A stretch of 30,000 nt of DNA from Neocallimastix lanati (nom. inval.) (lineage: Eukaryota; Neocallimastigomycota; Neocallimastigomycetes; Neocallimastigales; Neocallimastigaceae). The position numbers were made by a program, and so were the translations under genes. Of the stretch, positions 9,922-21,458 are shown one piece after another. Under the pieces are notes generated by a model. It worked only from the letters and a program-made list of their open reading frames with translations. It was not told the DNA's origin and ran no database searches. Positions within the stretch are counted from its first letter, which is position 1. The number at the start of each line of letters is the position of its first letter. The stretch lies in contig JACVTC010000063.1 in NCBI GenBank assembly GCA_016946835.1, positions 457,501-487,500 on the forward strand. The letters run 5' to 3'.

Positions 9922-11660
9922 TTTTTTTTTTTTTTTTTTTTTTTTTTAGACTTAGAGAATAACTTTATTTAATTTATAATAATAATAAAATTACATGAAT
10001 TAAATGAAAAATAACAAATAAAATACATGAAATAAAATATTATATATTATAAAATCATAAAAGTGCGTTAGAAGCAATAGCCTCTAACTTTTTCCATTCC
10101 TCGATAATAACACCACGTCTATTATTGCGAGTAATAATTTCAGTATTAGTGTTATCAATCGAATCTGTATCTGGAGGTGAAAATCCATGCCTTATCATTT
10201 CGACGTCGACGCTCTTGGTAACGGTAGATTCAACGGAATACCATTTCATCATCAAACTAAAAGATCGACAAATTAATGGTATCACGTTTATTAAAAACTC
10301 CGCAATCCCCACAAAATATGGAACAGTTGACGAAGTTGAACTTTGTTTAAAAATATTGTCAACTAATTGTCTTTGTTCCCCATCATAAACTTTAATTTTT
10401 GAGTATATTGAACGCCCACCAAGAAGTGCACTCAATATATAATAATAAATATTATTATCATAATCCTTTTTCTGAATCTAAAGAAACATCCAAGGATTTT
10501 TGTTCAATTATCATTGCAAACTTCAAAAAGAGATCATCTAGAAAAGGTAAAGATTTATTTCTGTAATTTTCCAATTCTTTACATGCAAAGATCCAGTGAG
10601 AAAAGCTAGGTACACTAACACCACAACAAGGGCAACATTTAGGGCAATCTTCTGAGACGATTTTTCTTTTAATGGAAATACTAATGTCAAATTTAAAACC
10701 ACACCTAATTCGAGAAATCCAAAAGAATCCCAACTGCTACTTAGGATATTGAAATGTTAAGTTTCTGATTTCTGAAATAAATCCAAAATCATTCTCCTTG
10801 TAAATAATTGCTTTTTTAGCTTTTGAGGGTTTGAAGACATCTCTTTCCCAATAAAACTTTTTTATTTCACTTGTTTTTTTACCTTTTAATTTCTTATCCA
10901 AAGTCCTTGATTCTTTAGTCCATGAATAATGTGACATAGTAGGAATATTATTAGTGAGATGATTAATAATACATGATGAATTTTTCCATTTTCTAAAGCA
11001 TCGTAATTGAGATATAGCACAGACAGCTGAAAGAGGAGGTATTCTCAATTCACGGAGTAATATCATAGAGACTAACAAAAGAATTGCGAGATTTAAATCC
11101 GTAACTCCAATAAAGTCCTCTATTAATAATTTTTTGAGCTTTAGAACATCTGCTCTTATTTGAACCAAAGAGAGGAGCATAATATATAACAAGACTAAGA
11201 ATAAACGAAATTAAAACATATTTCTTCAATGGGAGAGGAACAGATTTATTAATAAGAAATCGAAAGTACAAATTTAACTTGACATTTAAATTACTGTTTA
11301 ATTTGGATTGTATAGGTTTCAGTGATAAAGATTCATCAAAAGGAACACCAAGATAGGTATAGTTGTCAGTTTTAGGTAATTTGTTACTACCAATAAAGAA
11401 AGATAGATCTTCATAGTTTATCGGTTTAACAAAGTTAATCGGTTTTACAACAAGAGTAGCACACTTATTAATTCCAAAAGTCATTTCATTTTTAATAGCC
11501 CATTCATGAACTTTATTCAAAATTTTCTTAAGAGCTTGTTTAGATGGAGCTACTAATACAATATCATCCGCAAAAAGTCCACCACAACAATATTGAGAAT
11601 CTAAATATATATCATACTTATCACAATTATCCAGTATATCATTAATGAACAGATTGAACT
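9922..11660 (-). pseudogene. LINE copy D: 5'-truncated insertion with tail and target duplication
   Basis: The best preserved 3' part of the family. The poly(A) tail is at 9922-9947. From 11657 downward it opens inside the RT: FNLFINDILDNC, GGLFADDIVLVAPS (11590-11540, FADD catalytic pair) and LNKVHEWAIKNEMTFGINKC. Next are LPKTDNYTYLGVPFD (the usual post-RT YLG motif) and RGLYWSYGFKSRN. After a frameshift come RIPPLSAVCAISQLRCF and WTKESRTLDKK. After another come CPKCCPCCGVSVPSFSHW...C (zinc finger, about 10650-10600), SALLGGRSIYSKIK (10435), VGIAEFLINVIPLICRSF (about 10300) and TKSVDVEMIRHGFSPPDTD, ending near 10055. ATTGAACT occurs at both edges (9915-9922 and 11653-11660), as expected for a target site duplication. 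Truncation inside the RT is typical of LINE insertion. A few frameshifts make it inactive. Confidence 0.9.
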
Positions 11661-12190
11661 ACTAGGGCGAGATTCATCCCTCGCAGAAATAGATGCTGAT
11701 CCTGTATTATCATTATTCCTTATTAGAACGAAGTCGACGCTCTTGGATAAGTTTGGTATTTTGCGATATTTATCAAATAACAGCTTAAACGAACTACTTA
11801 TGATAGGTATTGCTCTTGTTAAGAAATCCGCCAAGCCCACAATTTTTGGAACAGAATCATATGACTTTTTTAAATCTAGAAAAGCATGGTAAGTTTCTTT
11901 ATTATTACTTTTACGCCTTTGACAAATTTCTCGAATTGAAATAAACCAATTAAGAAAGATTGAACTTCGTAATTCATCGGTTTAACAAACTATTCACTGT
12001 ATTAAAAGGAATGAAATGCTATTTCCATTAGAAAATCCTTTAATCTTATAATCTTGTATAAACGAATGTCTATACACTTATGAGAGCGTAAAAAATTGAT
12101 TATTAAATTTCGTATTTTTTTACCAATTTCCATGCTTTTCCACTACCATTTTTAAGAGCAAACAGAAATTTAAATAAAACTATTGAGAGC
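11661..12190 (-). pseudogene. LINE copy E: RT motif A fused to the C-terminal domain
   Basis: From about 12190 downward, a weak pre-RT-like piece (LKNGSGKAWKLVKKY, 12160-12115) is followed by the RT fingers segment WFISIREICQRRKSNNKETY and motif A, HAFLDLKKSYDSVP (11945-11850). Instead of IGNILYK, the frame passes directly at 11847-11854 into KIVGLADFLTRAIPIISSSF, LSKSVDFVLIRNN and SARDESRP. These match the C-terminal domain of copies B and D (VGIAEFL, TKSVDVEMIR). Everything between motif A and the C-terminal domain is gone. Copy E probably continued into copy C before copy D inserted between them. Confidence 0.82.
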
Positions 12191-12673
12191 ACCAATAGAG
12201 TTAAATAAATTTTTTATTTTAAATTATCATATATACATATTATTCTTTAAAAATAATATTAAAAACAAAACAAAAAAAAAATTAAAACTCTCATATCATA
12301 TGTACTAATATACTTATTCATAAAATTAATAATTATATCCAGGAAAATAAAAATTTTTCATTTTATACGCAATTATCATCCTAAAATTTTTTACTAAGAA
12401 ATTTTATAATTAATTCCCTTTTAGTAAGATTTAACATTAATTTAGTTATACACATTTAAAAACCCAAATCATTAATCGTTTATAATATTTTGCTGATTAC
12501 ATTGAATTAATAGAAATCCTTCTAATTTTCTTATTTAACACAAACCAATTCCAAACACACAAAGTATTTTATAATATTTAAAAATAAATAATTTAATTTT
12601 CCAATTTTTATTTGAATAACTTTTATTGGACAACGTGTAAATATACATTTGTTTTGAAAATACAATTTTAAAT
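12191..12673. other. AT-rich 3' flank of RPL8
   Basis: A/T-rich sequence between the LINE pile and the RPL8 stop codon. It would contain the RPL8 3' UTR and polyadenylation region (minus strand). No reading frame or element is recognisable. Confidence 0.6.
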
Positions 12674-13597
12674 TTACTTTTCGGCAACCTATAATTTATA
12701 TATTAAAATATTTATTAGCTTTACTATTTTTTTTAATATCTATTTTATTAATTTGAAAACGATACTTACAACCTTTGTACCTCTGAGGAGACCAGTTCTT
12801 CTGGCAGCAATAAGACCAACCTTTTGACCAGCTGGAGCAGATCTTCCAAGAGTAGAAGCGTGACCAATGTGTTGGTGGTTACCACCACCGTGTGGGTGAT
12901 CAACTGGGTTCATAGCAACACCACGAGTCTTTGGCCAGCTGTTACGCTTAGCCTTGTACTTGTAGAAGGCACGACCAGCCTTTAAGAGTGGCTTATCGAT
13001 ACGACCACCACCAGCAACAATACCGATTTGAGCTCTGCAAGTACTTTCAATAACCTTCTTAGCACCACTTGGAAGCTTAATTCTAGTTTTACCATCTTCA
13101 ACACTGTGACCAATAATGGTAGCGTAAGTACCAGAAGTACGGGCAATAGATCCACGGTCACCAGTCTTTTCTTCAATGTTACAGATAATAGTACCTTCTG
13201 GCATAGAAGAAACTGGGAGAACGTTACCAACAGTAAGATTGGCCTTTTTACCGGCGTAAATGAATTGACCAGTGTACATACCTTCAGTAGCGACCATAAG
13301 AGTAGAAACTAAACGGTACTTGTATGGATCACGGAAAACAATTCTGGCAAGTGGAGCACCACGACCAGCATCATGAATAATTTCCTTAACAAGACCACGA
13401 ACGTAACCATTTCTATTCATATTTGATGGATTGATTAAAACTTTTTTACAAATTAACAAATATATATATTTATTTATAATATTTTACCTTTCAGCGTAAT
13501 CAAGAGGTCTCATTTGAGCAGCACCTTTTCTGTGTTGAGAGTGGGAGGTGAAAATAGAACCCGCACCCTTACGTTGACCACGAATAACACGACCCAT
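12674..13597 (-). CDS. RPL8: Ribosomal protein L8 / uL2 of the large cytosolic subunit
   Basis: Universal uL2 protein, which supports the peptidyl transferase centre of the 60S subunit. Three exons rebuild a 255-aa protein, the normal eukaryotic length. Exon 1 is 13597-13488 (ATG at 13597, [14 protein letters not shown]...LDYAE plus two bases of an Arg codon). Intron 1 is 13487-13413 (75 bp, GTAAAATA...AATAG). Exon 2 is 13412-12770 (NGYVRGLV...[11 protein letters not shown]). Intron 2 is 12769-12689 (81 bp, GTAAGT...TTATAG). Exon 3 is 12688-12674, only VAEK plus stop. Exon lengths 110+643+15 sum to 256 codons. Diagnostic motifs include [20 protein letters not shown] and the uL2 signature [19 protein letters not shown]. 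Codon use is far richer in C and G than its surroundings, as expected for a highly expressed gene. A 5'-UTR intron (possible GTAAAATACG donor near 13788, AATAG acceptor at 13607) is conceivable but unproven. Confidence 0.98.
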
Positions 13598-14551
13598 TTC
13601 GTTTTACTATTATTATCCATATAAAAATTATAAAAATTTTATATAAGCATTTAGTACCACATATTAAAAATTCTCAAATAAACATTTAACACAAAACCAA
13701 AACAATAATACGATAAATCATTATTATATTCATTATAAACAAAAATAAATTGTTTTATTAAAATTCATTCATTAACAACGTATTTTACCTAATATGATAC
13801 GTGTATGTTAAAAAGAGAAAGATCGTAAAATTTCCTCAACTTTGAGTTATTTTGATAGAGTTTACAGAAAAAAAAGGATTGGGTCATATTTATCAAATTA
13901 TTATTTTTAATCCAATCATATTAATACAAATATTAATACAAATTTTAGTATTATTATTATAACAAATTTGCTGATACTAGATGTACAAAATACGTAAATT
14001 ATAATTTTAAAAATGTATTGATTTTACATTTAAATTTAATTAATATAAGAATCTTATAACGATTCAAATAATCTTATAAATATTTTTTTAAATAATTATA
14101 TATCATCAAATTGATACTTATTTTTTTAATTTTTTTATTTTTTTAATATATAAAATTTTATAAAATAATTTATTTAACTTTTTTTAAAAAAAAAAAAAAA
14201 AAATTGATAGAACACTTATTAAAAGTGTAATATAATATATTAAATAAAATTATATTACAATAAATAAAAAAAAAAAAAATAAAATAATATTCAAAAAAAA
14301 AAAAATATAAATTTATTTAAAGAAAAATAAATTAAAATATATAAGATATTGATTTAAAAAAAATTTAAAAAAAAAAAAAATTTCTACTAATATTAAAATT
14401 AATATGACCTGTAATACTAAAAAAATAATATATATTAATTATTTATATCTATCTTAAATTTATAATAATTATTTCTATCAATCCTAAAATCTATTTTATA
14501 AATATTGATATTATTATTATAAAATATTATTTTATAATAAAATTTATTTAC
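13598..14551. other. Intergenic region: RPL8 upstream and regulator 3' flank
   Basis: 13598-13900 is the likely RPL8 promoter and 5' UTR, with slightly more mixed sequence than the rest. From 13900 to 14551 it is A/T-rich with A homopolymers (14184-14203, 14262-14280, 14290-14305). No gene is visible. Confidence 0.5.
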
Positions 14552-17307
14552 TTATTTATTTGATTCAGGGTTTAATGATGTGATGGTATTATCGTTAATA
14601 TAATTATAATATGTTTGTTTATTCTGTCGCCCAGTTGAATTGATTATATCTGGATGAATGTATAAATAATCTAAACCAGAATCATTATCATTAGAAATAA
14701 TATTGCCTGATATTTGTGAATATAAATTTGACGATGTCGAAGTAATTTCATTTAATGGTAATTCTGAATATGTAGGAAGAGAAGATGGAATTTGTTCCAA
14801 ATTTTCATTATTATTTAGAGATGTAGTACAATTAACAAGTTTTTGTTCTTCTGAAGTGTTGCAAGATGGTAATGTTGAAATATTAAAAGATTTAACAACC
14901 GACTGTGGAATTGAAATTAATGAATCATTTGTATTTGCCTGTGTTGGGGTTAGGTCAGGTTGAGATTGAGTTGATTTTAATGAGTTTTCATATATTGATT
15001 CAGCTTTTGGCATAATAATCGGCTCTTGACTTTGTTGATAATCTGTGGAAATTGTTGAATTATAATAAAAATTATTAATTTTAGAATCATCCTCAGAATC
15101 TTGCTTAATTAACATTTCAGAATTTTTGTTTTTTAATGTAACAGTACTAATATTATTAATATTATTAGGATTATCAATAATATTCAATGATGATGGATCA
15201 ACAATATTATCATTAGCCAAATTAGTTAATTTATTACTTGTGTTATAATAATTTTTAATATTATTTAATAAAGTAAGGAAATTTAGCCAATTTGAACCGG
15301 CAATAACATTATCTGTGACCGTATCATTAAACGTTAATTGTGAATATGATAATGAAATTGGATTTGGGTCAATACCATTATCAATACATGCATATTCAAA
15401 ATTATAATCAAAGAATTTACAAATTTCGAAAAATCGTTCTAAATATATTCTAGCTATTCTCCATCTATCCCTAATTCGAAGAAGTAATGTTAAATGAATA
15501 GCTAAAAACCTTTCAAACTTTTTATCTACACTTGAAGAATCGATTTTTGAATTGATTATATTTACTAATATTACAATACAACTCTCAAATACACAAAAAA
15601 TGAAAAATGGTGATATAATTGTAACATTATTAGTTTGAATTACATTATCCAAAATATTCGATATAGCTTCTACTGAAGCCATACATGTATCATATGAATG
15701 AGAAGTAAACCAAGTATTTCTTAAATTAATTGCTGCCTCAATTTCTCTATTAGCTCTTTTACTAATAAAAGGTTGGTGTAAAAGAATTAATGTCGTATAA
15801 TATTTAACAAGTAAAAAAGAATTTAACCATATTGTTTTTATGTCTATATTATAATTATCTAAATTAGTGATTTTTTCAGGCAAAGACCTATACCAATTCT
15901 TCAAAGATGTATCCAAAAGTGCAATATCAGAATCTGTAGATACTACATAATCCTCATTTATTTTTTCATGTTGATGTTCTTTAAATGTCAGAACTTTTCC
16001 TAATAGAGCACCTAAAATAATTTGTCTTGAAAATAGATTTAATTCAATAGTTGTTGGTATATATGGTAAATCTGATTTAAAATAAATCTGTTGAAAATTT
16101 TGTTTTTCATATTCTTCATCAGTTTTAATGGTTTCCCATATTTTTGTTTCAACTGGTAACGCTATATATGTATCATTTTCATCAATAAGCAGAGGTCTAT
16201 TAGCAAATGCGCTGACATATTTATCCTAAATTAATAATTATATCAATTTATTTAAATTTAATTATTCGAAATACAAAATATTTGAATCATAACATTATAT
16301 GTCATTTATAAATTTTTATTAATTAAAGCATACATTTAAATAACATATCCACCATAATCTTTTTCTGTATTCTTTTTCAAAAGGACCAATATCATTTTCA
16401 CCCATGTTTGGATATTCTTTATTATATTTTAGTAATTGCGCCATTCTATGAGCCATTCCTGAATAAATCCTAATAATTATATATATTATATATTTAATCA
16501 AATATTTAATTTGAATTTGTTTAATAATTACTATATAATAATTAAATTTTATTAAAATAAACCAAAATATTACCATTCTGATGATCCAATTGACATACCA
16601 GAAAAATGAACAGAAAGTATAATCATTGCTTGTAAAGTTTCCATAGATGGTTTACTTATACTCTTTTCAAGTAAAATCTTAACTTTCTTCAATAAAATTG
16701 ATTCAGGACAATAATTTTCAGGATCATTAACATATCTAGTTGAAACTAAATAAATAGCATTAAGAAGTAGTGGTGAAACTTTATTTTCTAATTTTAATTT
16801 ATCATAAAAAGTTAACTTATGAATAACAGGCATATGTGTATTAACAGATTTAAAAAAAATTTCTATTAAAGGCATAATAATTTTTGTTTCAAATTCTGGT
16901 GATTCCTCACTTATACTTTTTAAATTATCTTCTTCCTTAATTTTTTCAATATTAATAGTTGAATTATTTTTATTATTAGTAGACACTGAAGATAATATTT
17001 TCCCCTCAGCAGATAAATTATTATTAAATTCACTATTTGGTTGATTTGAGAAACAATTAATTCCATGATCCATCAAAAAAGATTCCATGTCACGTAATTT
17101 TTTTTCTATTATACCAATATATCCAGCCCTTGGTCCACGTTTCTTAGTTCTTGGTGAATACACACATGGTATTTTTGAATCTATACAATTTGAACAAGGA
17201 TTATTTCCGTCACATTTAATTTTCTTTTTGTGGCATACATCACAGGCTTTTGATGATCTTTTTCTTTTTGTTTTTACAACATTATTATTTTCAACTTCTT
17301 CAATCAT
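14552..17307 (-). CDS. Zn2Cys6 fungal-type transcription factor
   Basis: Binuclear zinc cluster regulator, expected to act in the nucleus on a target I cannot name. Three exons rebuild 847 aa. Exon 1 is 17307-16574; intron 1 is 16573-16470 (104 bp, GTAATATT...ATTAG). Exon 2 is 16469-16334; intron 2 is 16333-16226 (108 bp, GTATGC...TTTAG). Exon 3 is 16225-14552. The split Trp codon and phase-0 junction restore SSEW-IYSGMAHRMAQLL and WWICYLN-DKYVSAFANRP, textbook motifs of the fungal_trans middle homology region. The zinc cluster has Cys22, 25, 32, 38, 41 and 48 (CDVCHKKKIKC...CSNCIDSKIPC, spacing 2-6-5-2-6). A basic linker RGPRAGY and a short coiled coil (IIEKKLRDMESFL) suggest dimeric binding. 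The last 250 or so residues are Asn/Ser/Thr-rich and probably an activation region. No unusual break is seen, and codon use is AT-biased. Confidence 0.94.
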
Positions 17308-17356
17308 TTTATTTAAAATCGGTAGAAATATATATATATATATATAAATAAAAAAA

Positions 17357-17393
<37 letters not shown>

Positions 17394-18150
17394 TTTTTGT
17401 TTTTGTTTTTTTTTAGTAAATTTTTTATAAAAATTATATAAAGCTGTTTTTTTTTTTTTTTTTTTTTGTTTTGTTTTGTTTTGTTTTTTATTAAAACTTT
17501 TTTAAAAATATTTAATTCAACATAAATTTAAAGTATTTTTTTATTTGAATGATTCAAAATACTAATTATTTTTATTATAGCATTATTCTTTACAAATTAT
17601 AATAATAATATAATAATTTAATAATCATCATTTAAAAATATAATTATATATTAATAGAAAAACATTATTAAATATTAAAACATTTCAAATATAATTTTAT
17701 TTTAAAATTTTATACAAAAAAACTTTTTCATATAATTAACATCTTTAGTAATTTTAATATTAAGTAATTAAAAAAATAATAATAATAAAAAAAAGGTTAA
17801 ATATACAACATTAATTAATGTTTTGTTTATTAATTAGGTTAAAAAAAAAAAATTAAATTAAAAATTGTTAGAAAATTCGTATTTCTAGTTTAAATTTTTA
17901 ATTAACACTCTATATTCAATAGCTTTTTATTATTATTATAATTTTAAATATTAAATAATGTATTACAAATAAATTGGATATATTACAATACTATAGAATT
18001 TATATAGTTTATGATACAAATAATCTAGTTATAAAAAATTTTATAAGCCTCTTTTATATTATTATTATTAAATCATGTATTTAATATAATAAAATATGTA
18101 TGTTCCATTGAATGTAATTTTTATGAAAATAAAAATATTAAAATCGAATA
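17308..18150. other. AT-rich region upstream of the regulator
   Basis: Likely holds the minus-strand promoter of the Zn2Cys6 gene. It contains a TA microsatellite (17329-17345), a long A-run (about 17359-17391), a T-run and a TTTTG pentanucleotide repeat (17450-17487). Beyond that it is plain A/T sequence with no recognisable gene. Confidence 0.5.
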
Positions 18151-19060
18151 TGTTGCATTTTGGAATATGGCTTATAAATAATGATTTAATTTGCAATTTA
18201 ACGCCCCATAAAATTTAATTTCTTTTTAGTAAAACTAAAAATGTTTTTTTTTTTTTTATTTAAATAACTAAAAAATTTTCTCACAAACACTTATAATTTA
18301 TAATTTTAAAAAAAAAAGAATTAAATAAATAAACAATAAATAAAATAAATAATAAAAAATTAAATTTATAATATATTAAATATATTCTTTTTTAATTATT
18401 AAAAAATAGAAAAAATTCAAAAATTGAAAAAAGTGAAACAAATAAAGCAAAAGAACATATTATAAATAAAAAATAGGATAATTTCTATCATTAAATATTA
18501 CTAAATATTATTTTATTATAAAAAAATACTAAAATATATTTAAAATTAAATATTATTAAATAATTTTTAATTATTGTTTAAATAAAAAATATGTAAAGTA
18601 TATCTTTAATATTTATTTTTTTAATATAATTTAAGCCACTCTTACATGAGTGGTTTATTAAAATATGCCGCATATATAATATAAGTACATGTTCCGAAAT
18701 GCAACATTTGGGGTGTGCATTTCGAAAATTTTTATTACATAAATTTGTATTTTGTTGTATGGCTTAAATAATTTTAATTTTAAGCCACTTAATTTTATTA
18801 AAAATTTAATGAATAATAATTAATTAATTAAATAAATAAAATTACAATTCTCAAAAATCTTCAAACACGTAATCTTACGTGGGGCGTATATCTAATTGTA
18901 TCATAAATTTGTGGCTTTTTCTACATTTTTTAAAAAGCCATATATTCACAATATGGCGTGAATAATAAATGTGGTGATATTTTATGACGAAAATTTATAA
19001 GCCACCAAGAATTTGGCGAAATTCAACTGGACGAAATTCAACTTTTGGCGAAATACAACA
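18150..19060. mobile_element. Cluster of MULE-type terminal-repeat motifs (left end of the MULE unit)
   Basis: Repeated GCCAC/GTGGC, TTTCG-AAATGCA and GGCGAAATTCAAC motifs recur at 18634-18790 and 18860-19060, with weaker ones at 18150-18205. 18710-18756 is an inverted copy of 22716-22764 and 22766-22815. These resemble the ends found at 2732-2767, 3022-3064 and 24757-24807. The density suggests one true terminus plus several nested or duplicated ends. Exact borders and target duplications could not be set by eye. Confidence 0.55.
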
Positions 19061-19377
19061 CTTCAATAAATAATAATTGTTTAGGTATTTCTATTTAACA
19101 TTGAAAAATAAAATAAAAATAAATAAAAATTTATTTTTTAAGCATTAAAAAATAAAAAAAATAAAATAAAATAAAAAATAAAAATAAAAATAAATAAATA
19201 AAATAGTAAATAAAAAAATAATAAATAATTAATAATTAAATAATTATTTAAATAATTATATAATTAATTAAAAAAAGGTTTATTATTTTAAATATTAAAA
19301 AAAAAAAAAAAAAAAAAGTTTCAAAGCATTTAAAAGTATATTTATTAAAATATTTTATTGAAAAATTTTAATTATTA

Positions 19378-20813
19378 ATGGAAGACAATATAGAAATTGA
19401 AATAAGTGAAACAAATCGAGGAAATGAACAAATTATTATTAATAAAAAACACAAATTTAATTTTTCATTTCAAAGGAAAGATAAATCAAAAATTTATAGA
19501 TGCACTGAATATAAGACTTTAAATAAATGTAAATCTTTAATTATTTTAAATGATAAAAAGGAGGTTTTAAAATATGAAAGTTTACATAACCATCTCGAAA
19601 AAGAAATTGATGTGTCTATATCAGTAGCAAAGCATAAAATTAAGGAAGAAATTAAGAAAAATTCAATTCCTATGGATATAAAACCTAAATATATATTTAA
19701 TGCCGTTTCTCAAGAAATGAGACTTATATGTCCCGAATATAGTACAATTAGATCCCAAATAATAAGAAATATAAATAAACAATTTCCTCCAAACATAAAA
19801 AGTTTTGATGATATTCCCATTGAATCAGAATATTATAAAACGAAAAGAAATGAAAATTTTATGATATTTAAAAATACTGATCTAATAATCTTTCAATCAC
19901 CATTCCAAGCATATTTATTTTCGAATTATCATAAAAATATATTTGCGGACGGTACATTTTATGCAGCACCGAAATTTAGTTATCAGTTATTTATAACAAG
20001 AACTTATGTTGGGGAATTTAATATGTTTTACACTACTTCCATTTCTATATTAAAAAATAAAAAACAATCTACATATGAAACATTATTTAAAGAAATAAAA
20101 AAAAATGCAAATAAATTTAGGAGTAATACATTAATTACTACAATTAATTTTCATTGTGATTTTGAACAAGGTATATCTAATGTCGCAAAAAAAGTTTTTC
20201 CCAATATAAATATTAAATATTGTGTTTGGCATTATAAAAGATCATTAGAAAAACAAAAAAATATATTATGTTATCATGAAGTGAAGAATAATAATGATGT
20301 ATATATTTATTATAAAGCCATTTCGAACTTATAGTTTATAAACCCTAACTATATATTTGATTTTTATATTATAATAAAAAGAATTTGTCAAAAAAAAAGT
20401 ATAATAATTTTCTACAATTTTAAGAATATTTTAATAAAAATTATTTACTTAAGTATAATGTTAATAATTGGAATTATTATGAAAATATAGAGCGTTTAAC
20501 AAACAATGCATCAGAATCTTATAATAGCTACTTAAATAATATATTTCCAAATAAACCTTTATTTTATAAATTAATATATATATTAAAAGAAGAAGAAAAC
20601 TTATCTTATAATGATTATCAAAGGAGAACTAAAGGAAATTAGAAAAAAAAGCAAAAAATATTTAGTGCAACTAATGAAATTAAAATTTTAATTGAAAATT
20701 ACAAAAGTAAGGAAATAAATTTATTTTATAATGAATGCAACAGAAATGAATTAATTAAATTATGGAAAGAATGTTTAATTGATTTAAACGATATAAATAT
20801 TAATTTAAAATAA
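19378..20813 (+). pseudogene. MULE transposase with FLYWCH-like finger, disabled by stops and a frameshift
   Basis: Cut-and-paste DNA transposase of the Mutator-like type. The first 318 codons (19378-20334) are intact. They hold a FLYWCH-like zinc finger (Cys42, Cys51, His70, His72), a helical linker (SIPMDIKPKYIFNAVSQEM) and a DDE core. The core has Asp191 in IFADGTFYAAPKF, Asp261 in FHCDFEQGISNVAKKVFPN and the Cys-Val-Trp-His motif at 282-285. A TAG at 20332-20334 ends the frame, but homology continues: FINPNYIFDFY just after it. In another frame from 20463 come NNWNYYENIERLTNNASES (the conserved W...TNN.ES region, likely to hold the third acidic residue) and FPNKPLFYKL. Then come LKEEENLSYNDYQRRTKG, a second in-frame TAG at 20640-20642, and a C-terminal tail to the stop at 20811. 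The start at 19378 is the first ATG of the frame and precedes the finger. Sister relics lie at 4046 and, antisense, at 23400-24570. Confidence 0.9.
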
Positions 20814-21035
20814 ATAATCTTAATTTAAAAAATTGCTAGAAAAATAAAAATTTATTTATTTTAAATTTATATTTATAATCGTTTAAATAATAATTAAATA
20901 ATCTTAATTTAAAAAAATGCTAGAAAAATTATTTATTTACCTATTGTGTTTATTTAATAATCTTAATAGAAATTATCTTTTAGTTATTTTTATTAAGTAA
21001 TTTATAACTAAAATCGATTTATTTGATACTAGTTA
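20814..21035. other. AT-rich tail of the MULE unit
   Basis: Contains two related copies of a segment around AATCTTAATTTAAAAAA.TGCTAGAAAAAT (about 20815-20845 and 20899-20930), a local duplication just after the transposase. No further coding signal is seen. Confidence 0.5.
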
Positions 21036-21212
21036 AAATTTTATTAATATTAATATCAATATTATATAATTATAAATTTTATTAATATCAATATCAATAT
21101 TATATAATTATAAATTTTATTAATATCAATATCAATATTATATAATTATAAATTTTATTAATATCAATATCAATATTATATAATTATAAATTTTATTAAT
21201 ATCAATATACTT
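21036..21212. repeat. 38-bp tandem repeat
   Basis: Over four head-to-tail copies of a 38-bp unit (AAATTTTATTAATATCAATA, then TCAATATTATATAATTAT) start at 21036, 21074, 21112, 21150 and 21188 (the last partial). The interior copies are identical and the first differs slightly, so the array is young. Confidence 0.92.
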
Positions 21213-21423
21213 TTCAAAATTAATAATGTTATTAAAAATATTAAATTCAATAAAAGATTTTTATTATTTTATTAAAATTATAATTGTTATTATTATATAA
21301 TAATAATAATTGATTCATATTGATCAAACATTATAAATATTACTATGTAAATAATAAATTATTTTAATAGGATCAATTATTCAACTCTTATTGTTTTAAT
21401 TTTTAATTCTTATATCATTTAAA

Positions 21424-21458
<35 letters not shown>

